Assembly (NCBI GenBank): GCA_964610115.1 | Contig: CAZSUW010000082.1 | Location: forward strand, 1 to 8,794 | Length of the DNA: 8,794 nucleotides | Reading direction: 5' to 3' | Source: Litorimonas sp964610115 | GTDB taxonomy: Bacteria; Pseudomonadota; Alphaproteobacteria; Caulobacterales; Maricaulaceae | The notes under the pieces: model-generated | Told to the model about the DNA's origin: nothing | Database searches by the model: none | Seen by the model: the letters and a program-made list of their open reading frames with translations, nothing else | Translations under genes and position numbers: made by a program | Shown: positions 1-6,901 of the stretch, piece after piece | How positions within the stretch are numbered: position 1 is the stretch's first letter | Layout: each line of letters opens with the position of its first letter

Positions 1-909
1 ATCGCCGAAAGCGAAAAGAAGGGCGGAATCGGACTAAAAGACTTTTATGTCCGGCGGTTCATCCGCCTGATCCCGGCCCTGATCGGCATGACCTTTGTGA
101 CCACAGCCATCCATATGGCGCTGTCCATTGGCGCGCCGACGCTTACCGAATTTGCCGCCGCCAACCTTTACTTCACCAACTATTACCAGATCGCGGAGCT
201 TTCCGCAGGCAATGCCCCGCATATGAGCTGGACGCCCCTCTGGTCGCTGGCGGTGGAAGAACATTTTTATCTGATGTTTCCCTTACTCCTCGTTTTTCTG
301 CGGCGGGACTGGGTGAAAGTCTTTTTTGTATTGCTGGCCGTGATTGCGGTCGTCCCGCTTTGGCGGCTGGGGATTAGCGTGGTTCGTCCAGATGTCGCCG
401 AGCTTTATACCTATATGGCGACCGATGCGCGGATCGATAGTATTGCCTGGGGGTGCTTATTCTCTGTCGGGCTACACTTGTTAGGGAAACCCGATCGCCT
501 GAAATTTTTGATCGGATGGGGACCCGTTCTAGTGGCGGGCGCGGTCTTGCTGTCCACCTTCGTCCTGCGCGATCCTATGTTTCGTCAGGTCATCCGTTAC
601 AGCCTGCAAGGCCTCGCCATTGGCGTTTTGATCCTGAACCTCTATTTCGGTCGCGCCTTTCAGTGGGCGTTCCCAATCCTGGAACTTGCGCCGCTACGCT
701 GGATCGGTCGGGTCAGCTACGGGCTTTACCTTTGGCATTTCCCGGTGCTGGATCTGGTCCGCCGGATGGAGCTCTCCGGACCTGTCACGATTGTCCTGGC
801 GCTTGCGCTCAGCTTTGCGGTCACGGCCCTTAGCTTCTACTTCTGGGAACAGAAATTCGTACGGCTACGCAAACGTTTCGGCGCACATATTGTCAAAGCC
901 CCGACTTAA
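1..909 (+). CDS. Acyltransferase-3 family membrane O-acyltransferase (5' truncated)
   Basis: The reading frame is open from the first base, so the N-terminus lies outside the window; 302 residues are visible. It opens with a basic FYVRRFIRLIPAL segment, the conserved motif after the first helices of acyltransferase-3 (OafA/ExoZ/NodX-like) proteins. Next comes SWTPLWSLAVEEHFYLMFPLLL, the family signature (WSLxVEExFYLxxP), then a series of hydrophobic helices and the late WIGRVSYGLYLWHFPVLDL motif, also typical. The protein ends in a basic tail. Family members are polytopic inner-membrane enzymes that move acetyl or other acyl groups onto sugars of O-antigen, exopolysaccharide or other surface glycans. 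The convergent O-antigen ligase-like gene next door supports a surface-polysaccharide role. The substrate cannot be told from sequence. The catalytic N-terminal His/Arg region is not visible. An internal ATG at 88 is not the real start. Confidence 0.9.
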   Translation: MAESEKKGGIGLKDFYVRRFIRLIPALIGMTFVTTAIHMALSIGAPTLTEFAAANLYFTNYYQIAELSAGNAPHMSWTPLWSLAVEEHFYLMFPLLLVFLRRDWVKVFFVLLAVIAVVPLWRLGISVVRPDVAELYTYMATDARIDSIAWGCLFSVGLHLLGKPDRLKFLIGWGPVLVAGAVLLSTFVLRDPMFRQVIRYSLQGLAIGVLILNLYFGRAFQWAFPILELAPLRWIGRVSYGLYLWHFPVLDLVRRMELSGPVTIVLALALSFAVTALSFYFWEQKFVRLRKRFGAHIVKAPT

Positions 910-918
910 AGCGGAACG

Positions 919-2235
919 CTAGCGCACCACGTTGAACTTCGCGACAGGCCCGCGCGACCCGGGCCGCCACCAGGCGGGCTCGCGCGCCCAGAGCTTCGCA
1001 GTTGTCGCCACAAACAAGAACCAGGACAAGTCGTTCTGCTGCAAGATCGAGCTTTCGGACAACGAAAAGCCGATAAAGAAAAATAGGCTCATCACCACCC
1101 AATAGGTCTCAACGCCACCGGATTTAATGCGCGCAAAGCTGATGAGGATCGTTGGCACAAGCAGAAGTAAGAAGAGCGCGATGACGACCGCTCCGCCCGA
1201 CAACCAGGCGTCAAACCAGCCATTATGCGCCGTCGGCACCGCCCATTGCAGCACGGTCCGCGTCTCATAGCTCGGCCCCAGCTGATCGAGCCAGAACACC
1301 CCGTAACCGTAGCCGAGCCAAGGCCGCTGTTCGATGGCGCGCGTTAAGAGCGTCCAGATATCAGTCCGCCCCGTCAGGGTCGGATCTTTACCGATCAGAG
1401 ACAGCGCAAATTCGAAATCGACAATAATGAAGGCGACAATGGCTGATATACCCGCGACAATCGCGAAGACAACAGGAATGCGCAAAATCGGATAGCGCCG
1501 GAAAATCCGCAATACGATGAACATCCCAATTAGGGACAGGCTGATCAAAAGCGACGTCTTTGACGTCGACAGCAGCACAAGCGCAAAGCAAAACAGACCC
1601 GTTGGAATCCATAACCACCAGCGCTTTGGCGCCACGGCAAAGGCGCAAATCGCCGCCGCCAGACCTTTGGTCATCACACCGCCCAGATAGTTTTTTTCGA
1701 CCCACGGTCCCCGCCAGGCCCCGGGGTGAATTTCTTGCATGATACCGCGCATCGGGTTGGTCACCACGACAAAGAAGACGATAAAACAGAGCACAAGCAT
1801 GACGGCGGCGATGCGTTCGATCATTTCGCCCCATTCAAAACGGGCCGCAAAAGCAAAACCCGCAAACGTCGTCATCAGAAGCGCGATGGATCGTCGTAAG
1901 GTCGCGCCAGGGTCAACGGACCAGAGAAAGGTCAATCCACACCACAAGACCATGAGGACAATCAATGGGCTGTAGGCGGCCAACTGGATCGTACGCGGCA
2001 TACGAAACACGGCTAATGCGAGGATAGCGGCATAGACCGGATACCAGAGCATACGCGCCCACGCATTCTCTCCGCTATCCAGCGCAGCCGCATCCGCAAA
2101 TGTTAGGCCGATAATCGCCCCGGAAAAGAAAAGCAGGACCATCACCCATAGCAGGCCTTCTATCCCGCGGCCTAAGCCTATCAGCGCATAATTGCGCTGT
2201 TGCAGCTCGGCATGGGTGAAGTGGGTCGCAACCAT
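919..2235 (-). CDS. O-antigen ligase / Wzy-type polymerase-like membrane protein
   Basis: A 438-residue, very hydrophobic protein with roughly ten or more predicted membrane helices, the usual size for the O-antigen ligase/polymerase (WaaL, Wzy_C) superfamily. The diagnostic region is LTGRTDIWTLLTRAIEQRPWLGYGYGVFW (Arg about 290), followed by a periplasmic-loop AHNGWFDAWLSGG motif (His about 337), matching the HNxxLexxxxxG motif of this superfamily. Such enzymes transfer or polymerise undecaprenyl-linked glycan at the periplasmic face of the inner membrane. Ligase and polymerase cannot be separated by sequence alone, and exopolysaccharide polymerases share these motifs. The start at 2235 is the first ATG of the frame; no convincing Shine-Dalgarno precedes it. 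A 14-bp palindrome lies 8 nt upstream. The 3' end is 9 nt from the convergent acyltransferase stop, with no obvious terminator between them. Confidence 0.85.
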   Translation of the reverse strand: MVATHFTHAELQQRNYALIGLGRGIEGLLWVMVLLFFSGAIIGLTFADAAALDSGENAWARMLWYPVYAAILALAVFRMPRTIQLAAYSPLIVLMVLWCGLTFLWSVDPGATLRRSIALLMTTFAGFAFAARFEWGEMIERIAAVMLVLCFIVFFVVVTNPMRGIMQEIHPGAWRGPWVEKNYLGGVMTKGLAAAICAFAVAPKRWWLWIPTGLFCFALVLLSTSKTSLLISLSLIGMFIVLRIFRRYPILRIPVVFAIVAGISAIVAFIIVDFEFALSLIGKDPTLTGRTDIWTLLTRAIEQRPWLGYGYGVFWLDQLGPSYETRTVLQWAVPTAHNGWFDAWLSGGAVVIALFLLLLVPTILISFARIKSGGVETYWVVMSLFFFIGFSLSESSILQQNDLSWFLFVATTAKLWAREPAWWRPGSRGPVAKFNVVR

Positions 2236-2242
2236 AAAAGCG

Positions 2243-2256
2243 TTTTGCGCGCAAAA
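2243..2256. promoter_or_regulatory. 14-bp perfect palindrome upstream of the O-antigen ligase-like gene
   Basis: TTTTGCGCGCAAAA is a perfect inverted repeat located 8 nt before the minus-strand start codon at 2235. Its position in the 5' leader would suit an operator or a leader hairpin affecting translation. No regulator is identifiable, so function is inferred from symmetry and position only. Confidence 0.3.
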
Positions 2257-2259
2257 GGG

Positions 2260-2278
2260 TTAGGACGGCGTTAACCAT
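2260..2278 (+). promoter_or_regulatory. Putative CtrA binding box
   Basis: TTAG, seven bases, then TTAACCAT: this matches the CtrA consensus TTAA-N7-TTAA with one mismatch in the left half, and the right half is the extended TTAACCAT seen in Caulobacter CtrA-regulated promoters. It overlaps the -35 hexamer of the promoter ending in TATAAT at 2294-2299, where CtrA boxes normally sit. The site is seen directly; CtrA regulation is inferred and depends on the host encoding CtrA. Confidence 0.45.
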
Positions 2279-2299
2279 GTCCACATGCCTGCGTATAAT
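2271..2299 (+). promoter_or_regulatory. Putative sigma-70 type promoter for the AtuA-like gene
   Basis: A perfect -10 hexamer TATAAT (2294-2299) lies 17 nt downstream of TTAACC (2271-2276), a 4/6 match to TTGACA. Transcription would begin near 2306, about 60 nt before the chosen start at 2366. The spacer contains the inverted repeat CATGT-CC-ACATG (2276-2287). No equally good promoter was found for the divergent gene. Confidence 0.55.
2276..2287. promoter_or_regulatory. Inverted repeat in promoter spacer, possible operator
   Basis: CATGT CC ACATG is a perfect 5-bp inverted repeat with a 2-nt centre, lying between the -35 and -10 elements. A protein bound here would occlude RNA polymerase, which suits a repressor of the downstream catabolic genes. 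No regulator gene is in the window, and an arm of 5 bp is short. Confidence 0.25.
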
Positions 2300-2365
2300 A
2301 TCAGCCTGTAAGTTCACGCTGCAAAAGGCATGACTTTGCGCACGGGAGCAGGCAAACGTCCACGC

Positions 2366-4120
2366 ATGAGCAAGATTGTCAAATTGGGCGGGGCCTCTGG
2401 TTATTGGGGCGAGAGCGATATGGCTTGGGGACAATTCCTTGGCGAAGACGCGCCGTCCCTCGACTATATCGTCTTTGACTATCTGGCCGAAATCACGATG
2501 AGCATTATGGCCAAGATGCGCGCCCGCAACCCGGACGCCGGCTATGCGCCGGATTTTGTCGCCAATCTTACGAAATGGCTCCCGCAGATCGCGGAAAAAG
2601 GCGTGAAAATTTGCTCCAATGCCGGGGGCGTCAACCCTCTCGCTTGCGCCGACGCGGTGCGCAAAGCCGTGGCAGAGGCCGGCCTGGATCTGACAGTCGC
2701 TGTCGTGACGGGTGATGATTTTATGGACCGGCTGGGTGACCTTCGGAAAGCCAAGGAAATGTTCACGGGCGAGACATTTCCTGACCCAGAAACCATTGTA
2801 TCCGCCAATGCCTATCTGGGCGCCTTTCCTGTTGCCAAGGCCCTTTCAGACGGGGCGGATATCGTCATTACGGGGCGCTGCGTGGATAGCGCGGTGACGC
2901 TTGGCGCGCTGATCCATGAATTTGGCTGGCAAGCTGGCGATCTGGATAAGCTCGCCCAAGGCTCGCTCGTCGGTCATCTGATCGAATGTGGTCCGCAAGT
3001 CACAGGTGGCAACTTCACAGACTGGGCCAGCGTCGCCGACAGTCTTGTCGATGTTGGCTATCCCATCGCCGAGGTCGAGGCGGACGGCGCGGCGATTATC
3101 ACTAAACCGTCGGGCACGGGCGGCGTGGTCAATCGCGGGACGGTGTCAGAGCAAATGCTCTACGAGATTGGTGATCCGTGCGCCTATTACCTGCCGGACG
3201 TGGTTTGCGACTTTACCGATGTCATCATTGAAGACCTCGGCGGCGACCGTGTGCGGGCGTCCGGCGCGAAAGGCCGCAGCGTGCCTGAGACCTATAAAGC
3301 TAGCGTCACCGTGTCTGACGGTCATCGCCTCTCCGCCGTGTTTTTTATGGTTGGCGAAGACGCACAGGAAAAAGCCCGGATATTCTATGACGCGACAATG
3401 GCCCGCGCGCGGCGCAAATTGCGGGATCGGAACATGGCCGATTACCGACAGGCCGAACTCGAACTCACCGGAAATGGCTTTCACTTTGGCGAAGACCGTC
3501 CCAGTGACGAGCTCGCTTTTCGTATATCCGTCCGCCATGACGATCCCGCCGCCTGTACGCTCATGCTGAAAGAAGCGTCCGGTTTCGCCCTCGCCATGCC
3601 GCCAGGCTTTGCGCTGTTTTCTGGCGCACGTCCCAAGCCACAAGCCGTCGTCCGCCTGTTTAGTACGCTGGTGGATAAAGGCATTGTCGACATTGCCCTG
3701 AATGGTGAGGCTTTCGCGCCACCGAAAATCAAATCTGGCCCGCTACAAAGTGTTTCGCGTGAAACACCCCCAGCGCCCGAAACGCCGGCGGATGCAGACG
3801 TCCCGCTTGTCCAACTCGCCTGGCTGCGCTCTGGTGATAAAGGCGACAAAAGCAACATTGGCGTCATCGCCCGCGATCCGAAATTCATGCCCTATATTTG
3901 GGACGCGCTGGACGAGGCCACCATCGCCGCTCATTTTACGCACTTTGTCGACGGCACGATTGAACGCTGGTACCTGCCCGGATCGCACAGCCTAAATATA
4001 TTGATGGACGAAGCCCTGGGCGGGGGCGGCATGGCATCCTTGCGTAATGACAGCCAAGGCAAAAGCTTCGGGCAAGTGCTGGCGCGCCTGCCCATTCCTG
4101 TCCCGCAAGCCCTGCTTTAA
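2366..4120 (+). CDS. Acyclic terpene utilization AtuA-like protein (DUF1446 plus C-terminal AtuA-like domain)
   Basis: A 584-residue protein. Residues 1 to about 455 form the DUF1446/AtuA core: KLGGASGYWGESDMAWGQFL near the N-terminus, then CSNAGGVNP and VITGRCVDSAVTLGALIHEFGW. A Pro/Ala-rich linker (about 456-478) leads to the small C-terminal domain that begins VPLVQLAWLRSGDKGDKSNIGVIAR, the common two-domain form. AtuA is required for citronellol/geraniol degradation in Pseudomonas, but its biochemical activity is unknown, so only a family role can be given. The downstream acyl-CoA dehydrogenase and SDR recall the AtuD and AtuB/G classes. The start at 2366 (MSKIVKLGG) fits family N-termini better than the in-frame ATG at 2330, which would add 12 unrelated residues; the ribosome-binding site is weak for either. 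A parS-like motif lies inside the linker codons. Confidence 0.88.
   Translation: MSKIVKLGGASGYWGESDMAWGQFLGEDAPSLDYIVFDYLAEITMSIMAKMRARNPDAGYAPDFVANLTKWLPQIAEKGVKICSNAGGVNPLACADAVRKAVAEAGLDLTVAVVTGDDFMDRLGDLRKAKEMFTGETFPDPETIVSANAYLGAFPVAKALSDGADIVITGRCVDSAVTLGALIHEFGWQAGDLDKLAQGSLVGHLIECGPQVTGGNFTDWASVADSLVDVGYPIAEVEADGAAIITKPSGTGGVVNRGTVSEQMLYEIGDPCAYYLPDVVCDFTDVIIEDLGGDRVRASGAKGRSVPETYKASVTVSDGHRLSAVFFMVGEDAQEKARIFYDATMARARRKLRDRNMADYRQAELELTGNGFHFGEDRPSDELAFRISVRHDDPAACTLMLKEASGFALAMPPGFALFSGARPKPQAVVRLFSTLVDKGIVDIALNGEAFAPPKIKSGPLQSVSRETPPAPETPADADVPLVQLAWLRSGDKGDKSNIGVIARDPKFMPYIWDALDEATIAAHFTHFVDGTIERWYLPGSHSLNILMDEALGGGGMASLRNDSQGKSFGQVLARLPIPVPQALL
3751..3766. other. parS: parS-like ParB binding site, one mismatch, within a coding region
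   Basis: TGTTTCGCGTGAAACA differs from the parS consensus TGTTTCACGTGAAACA at a single central base, and flanking G/C extends the arms to 18 bp. It lies in the AtuA-like gene, read as codons for SVSRET in the linker between its two domains, where sequence constraint should be low. parS sites inside genes are common in bacteria. A perfect copy at 8413-8428 strengthens the call. Function is inferred; ParB binding is not shown by sequence. Confidence 0.75.
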
Positions 4121-4150
4121 CGCCTTCATCCCCCATCTGATAAAAGCGGT

Positions 4151-4170
4151 GCGCGACCCTGCGCGCTCTT
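4151..4170 (+). terminator. Weak hairpin after the AtuA-like gene
   Basis: GCGCG (4151-4155) pairs with CGCGC (4162-4166) around a 6-nt loop, followed by the short U-rich TCTTTAT. It sits 30 nt after the stop codon in the 110-nt gap before the acyl-CoA dehydrogenase. The stem is short and the T tract interrupted, so it may only attenuate transcription or mean nothing; cotranscription of the genes remains possible. Confidence 0.25.
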
Positions 4171-4230
4171 TATGATCGGCTATGCCCTCACTTAGACGGG
4201 TTGAAACATCCGCATGGGGAGAGCCGGATT

Positions 4231-5406
4231 ATGCGCCAATTTACTGAGGAACAAATCCTTTTCCGTCAAAGCTATCGCCAGTTTCTGGAAGAAGAAATCG
4301 CGCCTAACATGCCACAATGGCGCGAAGACGGCATTGTTGATCGCAGTGCCTTTCGGAAAGCCGGCGAGCGCGGCATGTTAATGATCTGGCCGGATGAAAA
4401 ATATGGCGGACTGGGCGATCCGGACTTTCGCTGGGATCAGATCATTATCGAGGAAAGCGCACGCGCGGAATGCGGTGAATTTTTTGCGACGCTACATTCC
4501 CGCCTTGTCGGTCCCTATTTCAAAACCATTGGCAATGAAGAACAGCGCGAGCGCTTTTTGCCGAAATGCATTAGCGGCGAAACCATCCTTGCCGTCGCGA
4601 TGACAGAGCCGGGCGCAGGCAGTGACCTATCCGGTATGAAATCGACAGTCCGCGATATGGGCGACCATCTGATCCTCAACGGATCCAAGACCTATATTTC
4701 CAACGGCATTAATGCCGATGTGATTATCGTGGCTGGCAAATATATTGCCCCCGGCGCGGACGCGCCCGCCAATCCGCACGCTATGGCACTTGTCATTGTT
4801 GAGCGGGGTATGGAGGGCTTTTCGCGCGGGAAGAACCTGAAGAAAATGGGTCTGCCCGCTCAAGACACGGCGGAGTTATTTTTTGATGACGTCGTGATCC
4901 CGCGTGAAAACGTTCTGGGCACGCCCGGCATGGGCTTTATCCACCTCATGGAAGGTCTGGCCGAAGAACGGCTGATCGCCGCCACGGGCTATGCAGCCTC
5001 TGCGCGCCACGCTTTTGACATTACCCGCGACTATGTGATGGACCGCAATGTCTTCGGTAAGCCGCTCTCGAAAATGCAAAACACGCAGTTTAAAATGGCG
5101 GAGCTCGATAGCGAAATCGACATGCTGCAAGTCTATGTCGATCATCTGGTCCACCAGCACAATCAAGGCCTGCTCACCGCCAATGCCGCCGCCAAGGCCA
5201 AACTGCTCGGCTCTGAAATCCAGTGGAAGATGATGGATGAAGGTGTGCAGCTCCATGGCGGCGCGGGCTATATGGACGAATATCCCATCTGCCGCATGTT
5301 CACAGGCGCGCGGATCAATCGCATCCTGGCCGGCAGCTCCGAAGTGATGAAGCTGATCATCGGGCGAGACGTCTTTTCGCAAAATTACCAATCTCTGCTG
5401 AATTAG
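4231..5406 (+). CDS. Acyl-CoA dehydrogenase, LCAD/IVD/AtuD-like
   Basis: A 391-residue FAD-dependent acyl-CoA dehydrogenase of normal family length, introducing a trans-2 double bond into an acyl-CoA and passing electrons to ETF. The N-terminal helical domain contains FPDEKYGG-like WPDEKYGGLG. The middle domain has AVAMTEPGAGSDLSGMKSTV, the FAD/substrate signature. The C-terminal domain has HGGAGYMDEYPICRMFTGARI. The catalytic glutamate of SCAD/MCAD enzymes (in YEGTSQ) is absent: that site reads ILAGSSE, with Ala about 367. Instead LAEERLIAATGY (Glu about 246) matches the catalytic position of long-chain and isovaleryl-CoA dehydrogenases, a group that includes citronellyl-CoA dehydrogenase AtuD. 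Substrate is unproven; a branched acyl-CoA is inferred from this and from its neighbours. The ATG at 4231 is preceded by GGGGAGAG at 4216-4223; the upstream in-frame TTG at 4201 is unlikely. Confidence 0.93.
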   Translation: MRQFTEEQILFRQSYRQFLEEEIAPNMPQWREDGIVDRSAFRKAGERGMLMIWPDEKYGGLGDPDFRWDQIIIEESARAECGEFFATLHSRLVGPYFKTIGNEEQRERFLPKCISGETILAVAMTEPGAGSDLSGMKSTVRDMGDHLILNGSKTYISNGINADVIIVAGKYIAPGADAPANPHAMALVIVERGMEGFSRGKNLKKMGLPAQDTAELFFDDVVIPRENVLGTPGMGFIHLMEGLAEERLIAATGYAASARHAFDITRDYVMDRNVFGKPLSKMQNTQFKMAELDSEIDMLQVYVDHLVHQHNQGLLTANAAAKAKLLGSEIQWKMMDEGVQLHGGAGYMDEYPICRMFTGARINRILAGSSEVMKLIIGRDVFSQNYQSLLN

Positions 5407-5409
5407 GAG
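5405..5409 (+). promoter_or_regulatory. Shine-Dalgarno of the SDR gene overlapping the upstream stop codon
   Basis: AGGAG overlaps the TAG stop (5404-5406) of the acyl-CoA dehydrogenase and lies 9 nt before the ATG at 5419. The arrangement indicates an operon and probably translational coupling of the two genes. Confidence 0.8.
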
Positions 5410-5418
5410 CGCAAACCC

Positions 5419-6195
5419 ATGGACTTAAATGACAAAGTGGCCCTCGTCACAGGCGGCGCGTCGGGCCTCGGCGAAGCGACTGTGCGCCGCTATCACGCCC
5501 ATGGCGCGAAAGTCGCCATTCTGGATATGAATGATAAGCGCGGCGAAGCGCTTGCTGCAGAACTTGGCGACGGCGCGATCTATTTCAACGGCAATGTCAT
5601 CGATGAAGACCCTGTCGCGGAGGTTATTGCGGGCATCGTCGACGCCTTTGGCGCGCTGCACATCTGCAACAATTACGCAGGCATTGGCAGTGCCCATAAG
5701 ACTTACGACAAGAAAAAAGACGCCCCGCACCCGCTCGACACCTTTCGCAAAGTGTTGGACGTCAATCTAATCGGGACGTTCAACGTGGCACGCCTCGCCG
5801 CGAAGCAAATGGCGGGACAAGACCCGGTGACAGAGGACGGCCAGCGCGGCGTCATCATCAACACGGCGTCTGTTGCTGGCTATGAAGGACAGATCGGCCA
5901 GGTTGCCTATTCGGCTTCTAAAGGCGGTATCATTGGCATGACAATCGTGATCGCCCGCGACCTCGCCCAAGTCGGCGTGCGCTGTAACACCATCGTACCG
6001 GGTCTGATCCATACACCGCTTTTCGACACGCTGCCGGATCATATTTTCCAAGCGCTGGAGAACACAGTCCTCTATCCGAACCGTCTTGGCAAACCTGACG
6101 AGATCGCCATGCTGAGCCAACAAATCGTGGAAAATGATTACATCAATGGCGAATGCATCCGCATGGATGGCGGGATTAGGATGACGCCAAGATAG
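5419..6195 (+). CDS. HSD10-like short-chain dehydrogenase (3-hydroxyacyl-CoA dehydrogenase type)
   Basis: A 258-residue classical SDR. The cofactor motif TGGASGLG occupies residues 11-18 and Asp36 ends the second strand (LDMND), indicating NAD(H) rather than NADP(H). The catalytic residues are Ser151 (NTASVAGYEGQIGQ), Tyr164 and Lys168 (YSASK). The stretches KVLDVNLIGTFNVARLAA, GQRGVIINTASVA and the C-terminal GECIRMDGGIRM closely follow the 3-hydroxyacyl-CoA dehydrogenase type 2 family (HSD17B10), which oxidises 3-hydroxy-2-methylbutyryl-CoA and related short or branched 3-hydroxyacyl-CoAs. The usual NNAG/NCAG motif reads NYAG here. Coupled closely to the acyl-CoA dehydrogenase, it probably performs the 3-hydroxyacyl-CoA oxidation of the same pathway; the hydratase between the two steps would have to be encoded elsewhere. 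The precise substrate is inference. Confidence 0.9.
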   Translation: MDLNDKVALVTGGASGLGEATVRRYHAHGAKVAILDMNDKRGEALAAELGDGAIYFNGNVIDEDPVAEVIAGIVDAFGALHICNNYAGIGSAHKTYDKKKDAPHPLDTFRKVLDVNLIGTFNVARLAAKQMAGQDPVTEDGQRGVIINTASVAGYEGQIGQVAYSASKGGIIGMTIVIARDLAQVGVRCNTIVPGLIHTPLFDTLPDHIFQALENTVLYPNRLGKPDEIAMLSQQIVENDYINGECIRMDGGIRMTPR

Positions 6196-6208
6196 GCCAG
6201 CGTTATCG

Positions 6209-6223
6209 GGCTTTTTCAAAGCC
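6209..6223. other. Small hairpin between the SDR gene and efp
   Basis: GGCTTT (6209-6214) and AAAGCC (6218-6223) form a 6-bp stem with a 3-nt loop, 14 nt after the SDR stop. No T run follows on the plus strand, so it is not a canonical terminator. The remainder of the 132-nt gap to efp shows no convincing promoter; an open in-frame stretch from an ATG at 6238 is judged non-coding. Confidence 0.25.
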
Positions 6224-6327
6224 TGCCCACGACAGAAATGAAACGCGCGCAGCCAAAGGCGAGCACGACGGTCTTTCGCTGTGAGCAGACGTTGCGGCTT
6301 TCGATCCGCTGCCGTAATGCGAGCCTC

Positions 6328-6891
6328 ATGGCAAAGATGAATGGTAATGAAATTAAGCCCGGCAATATCATTTTGCATAATGATGCGCTTTGGGTGGCGG
6401 TGAAATGTTCCCACGTCAAACCCGGCAAGGGCGGCGCGTTTAATCAGGTCGAACTGAAGAATATCGAAACGGGCTCTAAGCTCAATGAGCGCTTCCGCGC
6501 AGCCGAAACGGTGGAGCGGGTGCGCCTCGACCAAAAGCCGCACACTTACCTTTATGATGAAGGCGACATGGCCGTCTTTATGAATTCCGAGACCTATGAG
6601 CAGATCATGCTGGAGCGGGATTTTATCGGCGACCAAGCCGTTTACCTGTCTGACGGAATGGAAGTTGAACTCGAGTTTTACGAAGAACGCCCGCTCGGCG
6701 TGAACCTGCCCGGTCAAGTCGAGCTGGAAGTCGCTGACACCGAACCCGTCGTGAAAGGTCAGACTGCCGCCAACAGCTTCAAGCCTGCTACATTGACGAA
6801 TGGTGTGCGCACTAACGTACCGCCTTTCATTGGCGTTGGCGATCGTCTGGTGATCAATACGGAAGACGGCTCTTACGTCACGCGGGCGTAA
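6328..6891 (+). CDS. efp: Translation elongation factor P
   Basis: A 187-residue EF-P, exactly the usual length. EF-P enters ribosomes stalled on consecutive prolines and promotes peptide-bond formation. The N-terminal KOW-like domain carries VKPGKGGAF with Lys34 at the loop tip, the residue modified (for example beta-lysylated by EpmA) in many bacteria. The middle region has QVELKNIETGSKLNERFRAAETVERV. The C-terminal OB domain ends with EPVVKGQTAANSFKPATLTNGV and VPPFIGVGDRLVINTEDGSYVTRA, highly conserved. The start at 6328 (MAKMNGNEIKPGN) matches the family N-terminus; the in-frame ATG at 6238 would add 30 residues with no EF-P equivalent. The Shine-Dalgarno is weak. It leads a tight cluster with a small membrane protein and suhB. 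Confidence 0.97.
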   Translation: MAKMNGNEIKPGNIILHNDALWVAVKCSHVKPGKGGAFNQVELKNIETGSKLNERFRAAETVERVRLDQKPHTYLYDEGDMAVFMNSETYEQIMLERDFIGDQAVYLSDGMEVELEFYEERPLGVNLPGQVELEVADTEPVVKGQTAANSFKPATLTNGVRTNVPPFIGVGDRLVINTEDGSYVTRA

Positions 6892-6901
6892 AGCCAAACC
6901 G

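Noticed and set aside
1388..1834. 148-codon minus-strand frame within the O-antigen ligase-like gene
   Set aside because: It is a shadow of the membrane protein on the same strand; the membrane-protein frame carries the family motifs and this one does not.
2988..3569. 193-codon plus-strand frame inside the AtuA-like gene
   Set aside because: It is a +1 shadow within a strongly conserved coding region, with low-complexity Arg/Ser/Pro content.
6292..6320. TTGCGG and TAATGC as an efp promoter
   Set aside because: The -10 is poor, and transcription would start at the start codon, leaving no leader.
6238..6327. 30-codon N-terminal extension of EF-P
   Set aside because: EF-P proteins begin at the equivalent of residue 1 of the 6328 start, and the extension has no family similarity.
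5767..6897. Long minus-strand open frame of 376 codons
   Set aside because: It lies antisense to the HSD10-like gene and efp, both unmistakable families. Its translation is rich in His, Arg and Ala with no domain, as expected of a shadow frame in GC-biased codons.
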